The notes under the pieces were generated by a model. That model did not search any database and was not told the origin of the DNA. It worked only from the letters and a program-made list of their open reading frames with translations. Shown piece by piece: positions 29,305-37,489 of a DNA stretch of 64,000 nucleotides. The stretch covers positions 1,426,001-1,490,000 of the forward strand of contig NZ_CP070975.1 in the NCBI RefSeq assembly GCF_017377875.1. Reading direction: 5' to 3'. Each line of letters opens with the position of its first letter. Position 1 is the first letter of the stretch. The position numbers and the translations under genes were made by a program. Origin of the DNA: Alcaligenes sp. SORT26 (GTDB lineage: Bacteria > Pseudomonadota > Gammaproteobacteria > Burkholderiales > Burkholderiaceae_B).

Positions 29305-29342
29305 AAAAAAACGCCTGATGCCATCGCATCGGGCGTTTTGCT
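29305..29342 (+). terminator. Rho-independent terminator after the aminotransferase
   Basis: Stem AAACGCC.GATGC / GCATC.GGCGTTT with a 4-base loop, T-rich end (TTTTG), preceded by A-run so it can also serve the convergent LysR gene. Confidence 0.8.
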
Positions 29343-29363
29343 TTCCAAGCCTCTGATCCGCAT

Positions 29364-30278
29364 TCAGGTTTTCACAGATTTCTTGTTGATCAGATTCTGG
29401 ATCTCGTCCAGGAACTTCAAGGCTGGGCCGGGCAAGCGGCCAAAGCGGCGGTAATAGGTAGAAAAGCGCCGCTCCTGATTCAGGCCTTCCACCATGATTT
29501 CCTGCACCATACCGGCCTGCAATTCAGCCAAATACATGGGGCGGCCCAGCCAACTAATAAAACCGGATTGCGTAACCAGGCTTTTCAATAAGGGAATGGA
29601 CAAACTGGAAACCGTGACCGTAGGTGCAGACAAGCCTTTATCCAGAAACAGGGCCATCAAACGATTGTGTGGCTCGGTATTTTTAGGCACGAAGCACCAA
29701 CGCTCCTGCAGCAAATCTTCCATCGTCACTTGCGGCCTGGACAATAAAGGATGCTGCGCCCCCACCACCACCCGCATGGTTTCGCTCCATTTTTCGTCAC
29801 CGGCAACGGTGCGCTCGGTTTCTATGGTTTCAGGCGCAATCAGCAAGTCCAGATGGTAGTTCTCCAACTTTTCTACCAGACCATTCCAGATCCCTTCCGT
29901 GACCTCGATCTCTATCCCCGGCCAGCGATCCAGATAGGCCGCAATCGCCGTGGGTGCAAAAATGGCTGAGGTTCCCGCTGTCACTCCAATACGCAACACC
30001 CCGGTAGCCAAACCCCGTAGGCGATTCATCTCATTGCGGGCAATTTGCTCTTCCTGACTCAGTGTTTGCGCATGTGGTGCCAAGGCCGTGCCAAATGCCG
30101 TCAAACGCATGCCTCCCGAATGACGCTCAAACAGAGGCTCCCCAACCGCCTCCTCCAGGCGCTTGATGATGCGGCTCAAGGCAGGCTGCGTCAGGTTCAT
30201 TTTGTCGGCGGCTCGACCTAGGGATCCAGTCTCGACCACCGCCAAAAAAGCGCGTAGTTCATTCAAGTTGTAGACCAT
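29364..30278 (-). CDS. LysR family transcriptional regulator
   Basis: A 304-residue LysR regulator with the HTH YNLNELRAFLAVVETGSLGRAADKMNLTQPALSRIIKRLEEAVG at the N-terminus and a substrate-binding domain after about 90. ATG 30278 gives the canonical start; an upstream in-frame extension to 30392 is not LysR-like. It is divergent from the ketopantoate-reductase-like gene and AAHS transporter, which it probably controls. Confidence 0.9.
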   Translation of the reverse strand: MVYNLNELRAFLAVVETGSLGRAADKMNLTQPALSRIIKRLEEAVGEPLFERHSGGMRLTAFGTALAPHAQTLSQEEQIARNEMNRLRGLATGVLRIGVTAGTSAIFAPTAIAAYLDRWPGIEIEVTEGIWNGLVEKLENYHLDLLIAPETIETERTVAGDEKWSETMRVVVGAQHPLLSRPQVTMEDLLQERWCFVPKNTEPHNRLMALFLDKGLSAPTVTVSSLSIPLLKSLVTQSGFISWLGRPMYLAELQAGMVQEIMVEGLNQERRFSTYYRRFGRLPGPALKFLDEIQNLINKKSVKT

Positions 30279-30404
30279 ACCGAACTGTAATGACTTCACC
30301 CTTAAATAGCAATATTCAGGAATACCCCTCGCTCCTACACTATCGAAAAAAAGATCAATCCTTGGGGGACAACAACATGCTTGAACTAGCACATCGTCTG
30401 GCCA

Positions 30405-30455
30405 TCACGCACTACGTATTCCTTTTTTAAAAAATGGCTTGCCTTGCGCAAGCCA
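30405..30455 (-). terminator. Hairpin with leftward T-run between LysR and the PanE-like gene
   Basis: Arms ATGGCTTGC (30433-30441) and GCAAGCCAT (30447-30455) with a 5-base loop; leftward the stem is followed by TTTTTTAAAAAAGG. It looks like an intrinsic terminator for leftward transcription, although no leftward gene lies immediately to its right; it could shield the LysR gene from antisense transcription. Alternatively it is a leader hairpin of the rightward operon. Confidence 0.45.
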
Positions 30456-30476
30456 TCCGCTTTCATCTTCCAAACC

Positions 30477-31412
30477 ATGAACACAGCAACCATGAAAATT
30501 TGCATTGGTGGCGGCGGAGCTATGGGCAGCCTGTTTGCGTGGCAGCTCTGGCGCTCCGGTGCCCAAGTCCATATTTATGACCCCTGGGTCGAACATGTAC
30601 AGGCCATACAGGCACAGGGTCTACGGGTGGATTACGCCCAGGGCCAGGACAGAGCAATGATTTCTGCCAGTACCGACGCAGGCGAGATTGGCCCCTGTGA
30701 CGTCTTGATGATTTTTGGGAAATTCCATCAGACCGAAGCCCTGATTCAGGCCTGTCAGCCTGTGCTCCGACCCGACACCCTGATCCTGACCTTGCAAAAC
30801 GGCCTGGGCAATATCGAGATTCTGAAAACCGCCAACCCTCGGCATCGCCTGGCTTTTGGCCTGACCACGCTGACCAGTGAGCTACATGGCCCGGGCCATA
30901 TCGAGTCCAGCTACAGCGGCATGGGCGAGACATTTTTCTGGCCCTTGGACGGACAGATCAGCAGCATCGAAACCCGCCTTGGCCACTTGCTCAGCAGCCC
31001 TATCGGCACCATGAGCCTGGACGCGCAAATTGAACTGCGTATCTGGAAAAAACTGGTGATCAATTGCTGCCTGAACACCGTCTGCGCCCTGGCCAACAGC
31101 AATGTGGCCCAGGTCGCGTCCACAGAAGGCGTCTGGCAACTGTTCGAGAACATCATCAGTGAAATCGTGACCCTGGCAGCCATGAAAAAAATCCCGCTCA
31201 CCCGTGATATGGCCTTGTCGTATTTAAGCCAGGTGTGTGAGGACGCTGCGGATCACTTCCCGTCCATGGTGATGGACATACGGCGTGGCAAACGCACCGA
31301 GATCGACTGTCTGAATGGCGCCATCGTCCAGCAGCTTAAAACGCGTGGCATCCCTGCACCCTGCAATGAGACGGTGACCTCGCTCATCAATGTTTTAGAG
31401 GCGCGAGCCTGA
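30477..31412 (+). CDS. Ketopantoate reductase family protein (PanE/ApbA-like)
   Basis: A 311-residue NADP-dependent 2-dehydropantoate 2-reductase family enzyme. The Rossmann motif is GGGGAMGSLFAWQL near residue 10, the family lysine lies in RIWKKLVINCCLNTVCALANSN, and the C-terminal helix has EIDCLNGAIVQQLKTRGIPAPCNE. It may not be the house-keeping PanE, because it is paired with an AAHS-type transporter (43 bases downstream) and a divergent LysR, an arrangement typical for catabolism of an organic acid. ATG 30477 is preferred over TTG 30444 and a second ATG at 30492. Confidence 0.85.
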   Translation: MNTATMKICIGGGGAMGSLFAWQLWRSGAQVHIYDPWVEHVQAIQAQGLRVDYAQGQDRAMISASTDAGEIGPCDVLMIFGKFHQTEALIQACQPVLRPDTLILTLQNGLGNIEILKTANPRHRLAFGLTTLTSELHGPGHIESSYSGMGETFFWPLDGQISSIETRLGHLLSSPIGTMSLDAQIELRIWKKLVINCCLNTVCALANSNVAQVASTEGVWQLFENIISEIVTLAAMKKIPLTRDMALSYLSQVCEDAADHFPSMVMDIRRGKRTEIDCLNGAIVQQLKTRGIPAPCNETVTSLINVLEARA

Positions 31413-31454
31413 ATACCCAAAAGAAACCATAAAAAGCACTATCAGGAGGAAATA

Positions 31455-32756
31455 ATGGCTGGAACGACTTACTCGGGCGCTGCTTGGCCAGTGCCCACCC
31501 GCATCACCTTACGAGTTGTATTTCTGTGTTTTTTAGCCATCTTGTTTGAAGGCTACGACGTCGGCGTCATGGGGGCGATCTTACCTGCCCTGGCGGCTGA
31601 TAAAGCGTGGGAACTGACACCACTGGAGCTGGGCGCACTAGGCAGCTACGCCTTGCTGGGCATGTTTTTTGGCGCACTGGCCATAGGCACACTCAGTGAT
31701 ATGGTCGGCCGCAAGAAAATGCTGATTCTGTGTGTGGCGGGGTTCTCCCTGTCCATGGCAGGCGCAGCCTGGGCTCCCACTCCGACTGTCTTTGGCATCT
31801 TCCGCTTTTTAGGAGGGCTGGCGCTGGGTGGTGTGATTCCTGTCGCTGCGGCCTACACCATCGAGTTTTCACCCCCGCAGCGCCGTAGCCTGAACTATGG
31901 CCTGATGTACTCGGGCTACTCTTTGGGAATTTTGTCCTCGGCTCTGTTTGCCATCTGGCTACTGCCCCAGTTTGGCTGGCGAGAAGTCGTCGCCGTGGGT
32001 GCCCTGCCTATTATCTCCGTCCCCTTTTTGATCAAGTTTCTGCCTGAATCACTGGATTACTTGCAGACCAAAGGACGTCACACAGAGGCCTTGGCGCTGG
32101 CAAACAAGCTGGGCATGAACGCCCTGCCCGTCGCCAGCACTACCGAACCGGTACAAGCCAACTGGCGCAGTGTGCTACGAGCCATCTTTGGCCCCGGCTA
32201 TCTGCGTGCCACCGTCTGCTTCTGGATGGCCCTGTTTTTCGGCATGATGCTGGTCTATGGCCTGAACACCTGGTTGCCGCAAATCATGCGTCAGAACGGT
32301 TTTGATCTGGGCTCCAGCCTGATGTTCCTGGTGGTATTCAGCCTGGCCTCGGCCATCGGTGGTGTATTCCTGGGTAGCCTGGCGGATCGCAGCGGCCCGC
32401 GCCGTATTGTCTTCCTGTTTTACCTGCTGGGTGGCCTGGCCATTCTGGGCCTGATGCTGGGGAATTCACTGCTGACCAACTACATTCTGGTGGCACTGGC
32501 GGGCATAGGCAGTATTTCCACATCCCTGATTCTGACCGGGTACCTGACCAACTACTACAGCCCCCATGCACGTGGTACGGCAACCGGCTGGGCCATGAGT
32601 TTTGCACGCCTGGGGGCCGTTTGTGGTCCGCTGGTAGGGGGCTATATCGGTAATCTGGGCTTGGCCGTAAGCTGGAACTTTATTGTGTTCTCGGTGGCAG
32701 GCCTGGGGGCGGCATTAATGGTAGCCGCCATTCCGGCTCGCCCTGCGGGGGAGTAG
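31455..32756 (+). CDS. MFS transporter, aromatic acid:H+ symporter (AAHS) type
   Basis: A 433-residue 12-helix permease. AAHS marks are FEGYDVGVMGAILPAL in helix 1, with the functional Asp, and GTLSDMVGRKKML between helices 2 and 3 (motif A); the second half has GSLADRSGPRRIVF. Such carriers import benzoate, protocatechuate, 4-hydroxybenzoate or related acids. An excellent ribosome binding site (AGGAGG) precedes the ATG. It forms an operon with the PanE-like gene. The real substrate cannot be told. Confidence 0.88.
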   Translation: MAGTTYSGAAWPVPTRITLRVVFLCFLAILFEGYDVGVMGAILPALAADKAWELTPLELGALGSYALLGMFFGALAIGTLSDMVGRKKMLILCVAGFSLSMAGAAWAPTPTVFGIFRFLGGLALGGVIPVAAAYTIEFSPPQRRSLNYGLMYSGYSLGILSSALFAIWLLPQFGWREVVAVGALPIISVPFLIKFLPESLDYLQTKGRHTEALALANKLGMNALPVASTTEPVQANWRSVLRAIFGPGYLRATVCFWMALFFGMMLVYGLNTWLPQIMRQNGFDLGSSLMFLVVFSLASAIGGVFLGSLADRSGPRRIVFLFYLLGGLAILGLMLGNSLLTNYILVALAGIGSISTSLILTGYLTNYYSPHARGTATGWAMSFARLGAVCGPLVGGYIGNLGLAVSWNFIVFSVAGLGAALMVAAIPARPAGE

Positions 32757-32792
32757 ACCTATGCGTGCCCCTGCACCAGCCGATCTCACTTT

Positions 32793-33380
32793 TTAATCGG
32801 ACTCGCTACCCGGCAAGGCTGCCAACACAGCAGCCTGCATGGTTTGCGCAAATGCCGTATCACCCACGGCACGGCTGATCATGCCTGTGCCCAGCATGGC
32901 CGCAAACAAAAGCATGACTTGTTCCTCGGACTGCTCGGCACCGGCCTGCAGCGCAACCGCCCGGAACTGCTCGAACAGGCTCTCCACCCCTTCGCTATAA
33001 ATCGCAGTGGTCTGGGCACCCGAAGGCGAACTGCTGGCCAAGGATGAGAAGGCCAGAATCGGGCAGCTTTGGGTTTGGGGGCGGTGCTTGAAGTAACGCC
33101 GCATCAAGGCTTGAAAACCTTGCACCGCATCCTGCTCATAACGCTGATTGATCCGTTCCCAGGAATCAAAGGACTGCGTAAACGCAAAGCGTGACGCTTC
33201 CTCAACCAGAGCCTCTTTGGACGCGAACTGCTTGTAAAAAGCACCTGCCGTCAGGCCAGCCTCTTTCATGATGTCGCCAATAGAGACCCCTTCCACCCCC
33301 TGTTTGCGAAACAGTCGGCAAGCCGTTTCCAGCACCCGCTCTCGGTTTCGTTCGGCCTGCTCACGCGAGACTCGCCCCAT
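32793..33380 (-). CDS. TetR family transcriptional regulator
   Basis: A 195-residue TetR regulator: HTH at about 10-55 (NRERVLETACRLFRKQGVEGVSIGDIMKEAGLTAGAFYKQFASKEAL) and an all-helical ligand domain, resembling the AcuR/NemR type. It starts directly after the MaoC-family stop (TGAATG), so both are one operon. The dyad at 33897-33913 upstream of the operon is a likely binding site. Confidence 0.92.
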   Translation of the reverse strand: MGRVSREQAERNRERVLETACRLFRKQGVEGVSIGDIMKEAGLTAGAFYKQFASKEALVEEASRFAFTQSFDSWERINQRYEQDAVQGFQALMRRYFKHRPQTQSCPILAFSSLASSSPSGAQTTAIYSEGVESLFEQFRAVALQAGAEQSEEQVMLLFAAMLGTGMISRAVGDTAFAQTMQAAVLAALPGSESD

Positions 33381-33836
33381 TCAAAGCTCCGGACGACGAA
33401 AGGCAATCAGCTTGGCAATCAAGCGCTGACACAACTCATTATTCTGGTTCAGGGTGTGCGACTCTACCGTCACCATTCCCCTGTCCGCTTTAGAGCGCGA
33501 GGGCTGAATGTCGATGATTTTACTGAGCACATGCAAGACATCGCCCGGACGCGTTGGGCGCGGCCAATCGATCTGCCCACCGGCCCCAATAATCCCCTGA
33601 CTGAACACCAGACTGTCTACCAATAGTTTCATGGTGATGGCCGCGGTATGCCAACCACTGGCCGCCAAACCTTGGAAAAACGTGTCCTTGGCCGCTTCTG
33701 CATCCAGATGAAAGGGTTGCGGATCAAACTGGCGAGCAAAGCTGACAATTTGCGCTTCATCCATCGCATGTTCCGCGCTGCGAAACTCCATTCCCAGGGC
33801 CAGATCTTCAAGATAGACAGGTGCTATAAGGCTCAT
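33381..33836 (-). CDS. MaoC family dehydratase
   Basis: A 151-residue hotdog-fold protein of the MaoC/(R)-enoyl-CoA hydratase group: EFRSAEHAMDEAQIVSFARQFDPQPFHLDAEAAKDTFFQGLAASGWHT contains the hydratase 2 motif with Asp and His (DPQPFHLD). Members hydrate enoyl-CoA thioesters in fatty or branched acid breakdown. It is the first gene of an operon with the TetR regulator, which suggests an acyl-CoA or fatty-acid signal. Confidence 0.9.
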   Translation of the reverse strand: MSLIAPVYLEDLALGMEFRSAEHAMDEAQIVSFARQFDPQPFHLDAEAAKDTFFQGLAASGWHTAAITMKLLVDSLVFSQGIIGAGGQIDWPRPTRPGDVLHVLSKIIDIQPSRSKADRGMVTVESHTLNQNNELCQRLIAKLIAFRRPEL

Positions 33837-33896
33837 CCGAATGCTCTCTAGAAAGTGTGTGAGTGCGGCTCACTGCCCGCACAAATAGATTATGTA

Positions 33897-33913
33897 TGAC
33901 AGCTATCCTGTCA
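33897..33913. promoter_or_regulatory. Dyad upstream of maoC-tetR, probable TetR operator
   Basis: Perfect arms TGACAG and CTGTCA separated by CTATC, 61 bases upstream of the MaoC-family start. The size fits a TetR operator; assignment is inferred from position. Confidence 0.45.
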
Positions 33914-34271
33914 CAGCCATTTATCAAAAGCAAGAATAGATTATCCCCATACTCTATTTTAACAAGAGTGATCATTCGGCTTCATCGGAAAGGTAGTGGC
34001 GAATCCCCAAAGACACCGCAGCTACAAAAACCGTGAAATGCGCCTTTAATGCGACACATCCTCACAAAACCCACCCCCTTTGTTTTCCAAGCCCGCCATC
34101 CTGACTACAATTGCATCCTTGCGGTTTTTGCCGAGGCGCACGGTGTTTCATACCTGCCTTGGCACAACCAGTCCTTACCCTGCTCCGAGGCCGCAAACCC
34201 GTTCACAAAACGGCGCTTTGCATCCGCTTCAAGCATGGCTAACCCATTGATTAAGAGGAGATCCTACACCT

Positions 34272-34349
34272 ATGTGCAAATTCATTTATGCACTCTTCTT
34301 TGGTATAGAGAGCGGCTCAAGTTCTCGATTTCGCAGCGCGATAATCTAG
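34272..34349 (+). CDS. Possible 25-residue leader peptide upstream of the ABC-F gene
   Basis: ATG at 34272, stop TAG at 34347-34349, product MCKFIYALFFGIESGSSSRF plus five residues. An AAGAGGAGA binding site lies about ten bases upstream. It ends 114 bases before the ABC-F start. Leader peptides of this kind control several antibiotic-resistance ABC-F genes by ribosome stalling (known for that class). Translation here is not proven and the frame could be fortuitous. Confidence 0.3.
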   Translation: MCKFIYALFFGIESGSSSRFRSAII

Positions 34350-34463
34350 ACTTGAGCGAAGCAAAGACCGACTGAATTACTTCACTCAGGCCTCAAGAAT
34401 TATCGTCAGCTTCTATTGACGAGGATGCGCTGTACCCGCGCACCTGAAAAACTTGAGCATGTC

Positions 34464-36206
34464 ATGAGTACATTACTAGCAGTCCACTCCCTCTCTTACG
34501 AGACCCCATCCGGCCCTTTATTCAAAGAACTGTCCCTCACTATCAAGGCCGGGGATCGAGTTGGACTTATTGGCCACAACGGTTGTGGCAAAAGCACCCT
34601 GATCAGCCTGCTTTGTGGCGAACTGACGCCCAAGGAAGGCAGTATTTCGCGATCCAACCATTGCATCCTGGCACGTGTTGAACAATACCTGTCAGCGGAT
34701 CTGCACGCCTTGAGTTTGCTAAATGCCGTACTGGCTGCCCTGCCTGCAGACCAGCACAGCACGGATGCCTGGCGGGCAGAAACATTGCTATCTGAAATGG
34801 GCTTTCAGGAGCAGGACTGGCACACCCCCATTCATGCCTTGAGTGGCGGGCAATACACGCGCCTGCTGCTGGCTCGGGCCCTGATTACCCAGCCCGACCT
34901 GCTCTTGCTGGACGAACCCAGCAACCACCTGGACTTGCCATCTTTACTGTGGCTGGAAGGCTTTTTAAGCAATTGGCGTGGCAGCTTTGTGCTGGTGTCC
35001 CACGATCAGCGCCTGCTGGATCAGGTGACCAACAGCACCATTATTTTGCGTGATCGATCACTCTCTTTTTTCTCGCTACCTTGCTCAGCAGCGCGTGAGG
35101 AACTGCAAAACCGGGATGAGGCGGACTTCCGTCGTCATCAAGGCGAGCAAAGGGAAATTGATCGCATCGAACAAAGCGCAAAACGTCTGGCCATTTGGGG
35201 CCAGGTTTACGACAACGAAACCTTTGCCCGTAAAGCCCAAAGCATGGAAAAACGGCTCTCCAAGCTGCGGGACAGCCAAACCGATCTGACGGACGGCACG
35301 CCCTGGACCTTGCAACTGCATGGTCTGGACATGAAGGCAGATCGTTTGCTGGATATCGTGGATATGACCGTCAGCCCGGCAGAGAACCTGCCTGCGCTCT
35401 TTCAGGTGCAAGGCCTGCAAGTGCGCAGCGGGGATCGCATTGGTTTGGTGGGACGTAACGGCTGCGGGAAATCCTCTTTGCTGCGCCAGCTCTGGCGATA
35501 CTGGCAGGCAGAGTTCGAGACCACAGCCTTGAAGTTTCACCCACAAGGCCGCGTAGGCTATTACGACCAGGATCAGCAGCTATTGGACGGCTCCAAAACC
35601 TTGCTGCATGCGCTGCAGGATTTTTCCTCCCTGCCGGATGATGTCAGAAAAATGGCGCTGATCAGTGCCGGTTTTCCGTATCTGCGGCATGCGCAGCGGG
35701 TGGATAGCTTAAGTGGAGGCGAGCGTGCTCGGCTGATGTTTATTGCCCTGTCGCTGGCCAACTATCATCTGCTGTTTCTGGATGAGCCCACCAACCACCT
35801 GGATCTGGAAGGCAAAGAAGAACTGGCAGAGGAACTGTGCGAATTCAAAGGCGGTTTTATCCTGGTCACCCACGACCGGGAGCTGCTGGAGAAAAGCTGC
35901 AATCGCTTCTGGCTGGTGGACGAGGGTTCCTTGACGGAAATGCTGGACCTGACGCAGTTATATACCTCTCTAGTCCAGACAGATCAAGCAGAGGAATCCT
36001 CCCCAGCTTCCAGCCCAGGCACATTGGGCACGAAGACAGCTATATCAGCCCCCTCCAGCGACGACAGTTTGCTGGAACAACTGATTGAGCTGGAAGGCAA
36101 ACTGGAAGCGGATCTGGCACGCAAGCCCAAGCATCAAAAGCCTGGCTTGCAAGAGGTCTGGCAAGCGGAAATCCACAAGCTGCGCCAAGCCTTGAATCTG
36201 GAGTAA
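34464..36206 (+). CDS. ABC-F family ATP-binding protein
   Basis: A 580-residue protein with two ABC ATPase domains and no membrane segments. Domain 1: Walker A GHNGCGKST (37-45), signature LSGGQYTR (about 126), Walker B LLLLDEPSNHLDL. Then a linker with the basic coiled region EIDRIEQSAKRLAIWGQVYDNETFARKAQSMEKRL (about 225-285). Domain 2: Walker A GRNGCGKSS (about 330), signature LSGGERAR, Walker B LLFLDEPTNHLDLEG. ABC-F proteins act on the ribosome, either in translation rescue or in antibiotic protection; the subfamily is not decidable by eye. ATG 34464 is chosen over TTG 34416. Neighbours are a GNAT enzyme and FosA. Confidence 0.9.
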   Translation: MSTLLAVHSLSYETPSGPLFKELSLTIKAGDRVGLIGHNGCGKSTLISLLCGELTPKEGSISRSNHCILARVEQYLSADLHALSLLNAVLAALPADQHSTDAWRAETLLSEMGFQEQDWHTPIHALSGGQYTRLLLARALITQPDLLLLDEPSNHLDLPSLLWLEGFLSNWRGSFVLVSHDQRLLDQVTNSTIILRDRSLSFFSLPCSAAREELQNRDEADFRRHQGEQREIDRIEQSAKRLAIWGQVYDNETFARKAQSMEKRLSKLRDSQTDLTDGTPWTLQLHGLDMKADRLLDIVDMTVSPAENLPALFQVQGLQVRSGDRIGLVGRNGCGKSSLLRQLWRYWQAEFETTALKFHPQGRVGYYDQDQQLLDGSKTLLHALQDFSSLPDDVRKMALISAGFPYLRHAQRVDSLSGGERARLMFIALSLANYHLLFLDEPTNHLDLEGKEELAEELCEFKGGFILVTHDRELLEKSCNRFWLVDEGSLTEMLDLTQLYTSLVQTDQAEESSPASSPGTLGTKTAISAPSSDDSLLEQLIELEGKLEADLARKPKHQKPGLQEVWQAEIHKLRQALNLE

Positions 36207-36251
36207 TCCAGACCTTATGTCTTGCCTGTTCAACAGATCCGGCAAGGCATA

Positions 36252-36295
36252 AAAAAACAGCCCCTTGTTGTCAGTTTCAACAAGGGGCTGCCTTT
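36252..36295. terminator. Strong terminator hairpin shared by ABC-F and GNAT genes
   Basis: Perfect 13-base arms CAGCCCCTTGTTG (36258-36270) and CAACAAGGGGCTG (36278-36290) with a 7-base loop. Leftward it is followed by TTTTTTT (clear terminator for the GNAT gene); rightward by CCTTTATC (weaker). Confidence 0.85.
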
Positions 36296-36307
36296 ATCTG
36301 TCTGGTT

Positions 36308-36811
36308 TTAATCCGCTAAATCCAGCACCAAAGTTTGTGACTTCAAAGGGGAACCCTCACGTAAAGGCTCGGGCTCTCCGCGGGGTACAAAGCCGTAGTT
36401 TTCATACAGCCGGACGGCTGCTTCATTCGTCAGGGTCACACCCAAACGCACACACGCTGCTTGTCTGTTTTTTGCCCATTTAACCGCGGCATCCAGCAGA
36501 CCAAAACCTGCCCGCAAACCTCGCGCGGATGGTGCCACCCACATCTGATAAATATCGGCCACAGCGGGTTCCGAGGCAGACAGCTTGCACCAGACAAGAC
36601 CACAAGCCTGCCCCTCTCTTTCAGCGAACAAGACGCGGTCCGTCTGCGATGCGCACGCGGCTTCAATTCGCTCCATCCAGAAACGCTCGGCATGTACAGA
36701 CTCCGCAACGTAAGTGCTGCCAAAGGAGTCAGGCGAATCACGCAGCGCATTTAATCGTAGCGCTTGATAGGTACGCCATTCATACGGCTGAACGGGGCGA
36801 ATAAGAATCAC
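36308..36811 (-). CDS. GNAT family N-acetyltransferase
   Basis: A 167-residue acetyl-CoA-dependent acetyltransferase. The acetyl-CoA binding region is MWVAPSARGLRAGFGLLDAAVKWA (the R/Q-x-x-G-x-G/A motif with RGLRAGFG), followed by VRLGVTLTNEAAVRLYENYGFVPRGE. The opening IRPVQPYEWRTYQALRLNALRDSPDSFG is common in proteins annotated as GNAT or RimI-like. The substrate is unknown; the ABC-F and fosA neighbours suggest, but do not show, a drug-modifying role. Confidence 0.9.
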   Translation of the reverse strand: MILIRPVQPYEWRTYQALRLNALRDSPDSFGSTYVAESVHAERFWMERIEAACASQTDRVLFAEREGQACGLVWCKLSASEPAVADIYQMWVAPSARGLRAGFGLLDAAVKWAKNRQAACVRLGVTLTNEAAVRLYENYGFVPRGEPEPLREGSPLKSQTLVLDLAD

Positions 36812-36913
36812 ACCACATCCTTTATAAAGAAAATTTGAGATGCTACTTTAGACAGACCCCGCCCCCCCGTAAAGGCGGTGCAAGGACTCTTTCCTTCTAG
36901 ACCAGGAGAATTC

Positions 36914-37324
36914 ATGCTAAGTGGACTTAACCACCTGACCTTGGCCGTGACACAACTGGAACGCAGTATCACTTTCTACCAAGCAATACTGGGTTTCAAA
37001 CTGGATGCCTGTTGGGCAGGCGGCGCGTACCTATCGTTAAATGATTTATGGCTCTGTCTCTCTCTGGACAGCACACGTCAAAACATGAGCACAGCGGATT
37101 ACACGCATTACGCTTTTTCAACTACTGCAGCAAATTTCCCCAAGATAGTAGAACAGCTACGCCAGCAACACGTACGCGAATGGAAAAGCAATGCAAGCGA
37201 GGGCGATTCATTTTATTTTCTGGACCCCGATGGGCATCAACTTGAAATCCATGTCGGCTCGCTGGCCTCTCGTTTAGCTCAATGCCGCCTCAAGCCCTAT
37301 AAAAATATGCAGTTCTTTGTCTAA
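36914..37324 (+). CDS. fosA: Fosfomycin resistance glutathione transferase FosA
   Basis: A 136-residue Mn/K-dependent enzyme of the VOC superfamily that adds glutathione to fosfomycin. All key residues are seen: metal ligands His7 (GLNHLTLAV), His65 (ADYTHYAF) and Glu111 (QLEIHVG); substrate and K+ residues Thr9, Lys91, Ser95, Ser99, Tyr101 and Arg120 ([26 protein letters not shown]). The one-residue shift relative to the Pseudomonas enzyme comes from an insertion near residue 55. ATG 36914 follows CAGGAGAA. It is divergent from the GNAT gene. Intrinsic chromosomal fosA is likely; no mobile element is seen. Confidence 0.95.
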   Translation: MLSGLNHLTLAVTQLERSITFYQAILGFKLDACWAGGAYLSLNDLWLCLSLDSTRQNMSTADYTHYAFSTTAANFPKIVEQLRQQHVREWKSNASEGDSFYFLDPDGHQLEIHVGSLASRLAQCRLKPYKNMQFFV

Positions 37325-37377
37325 CACATAAAACGACCTGCTCTACGTTTTCACTTTGCTCCGATTACAAATGCTCC

Positions 37378-37413
37378 ACGTAAACAGCCCACCTTAAAGT
37401 GGACTGTTTACGT
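37378..37413. repeat. 36-base near-perfect inverted repeat without T-tract
   Basis: Arms ACGTAAACAG...CCAC and GTGG...CTGTTTACGT with one mismatched pair and a 6-base loop, in the convergent gap between fosA and the RidA gene. No T-run follows on either strand, so it is not a standard intrinsic terminator. Confidence 0.6.
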
Positions 37414-37489
37414 ATTCGACTGTATCCGGTACATCATGGGCATCTAACAACTGGCAGGCAGTCATGTCATAAACCCGCCATTACCTGGC

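Larger units (their letters stand above)
33837..34463. other. 627-base intergenic region upstream of the ABC-F gene
   Basis: It holds the maoC-tetR promoter side (with a hairpin GTGCGG/CCGCAC near 33863-33882 and the TGACAG dyad) and, to the right, the long leader of the ABC-F gene. The only open frame of size (34049-34375) has no ribosome binding site and no recognisable product. A 25-codon frame at 34272 with the strong site AAGAGGAGA and a set of repeated CTTGAG/CTCAAG elements are described separately. Confidence 0.6.

Noticed and set aside
34049-34375. 108-codon + strand frame in the ABC-F leader
   Set aside because: No ribosome binding site, odd composition, no family; the shorter frame inside it at 34272 is a better candidate.
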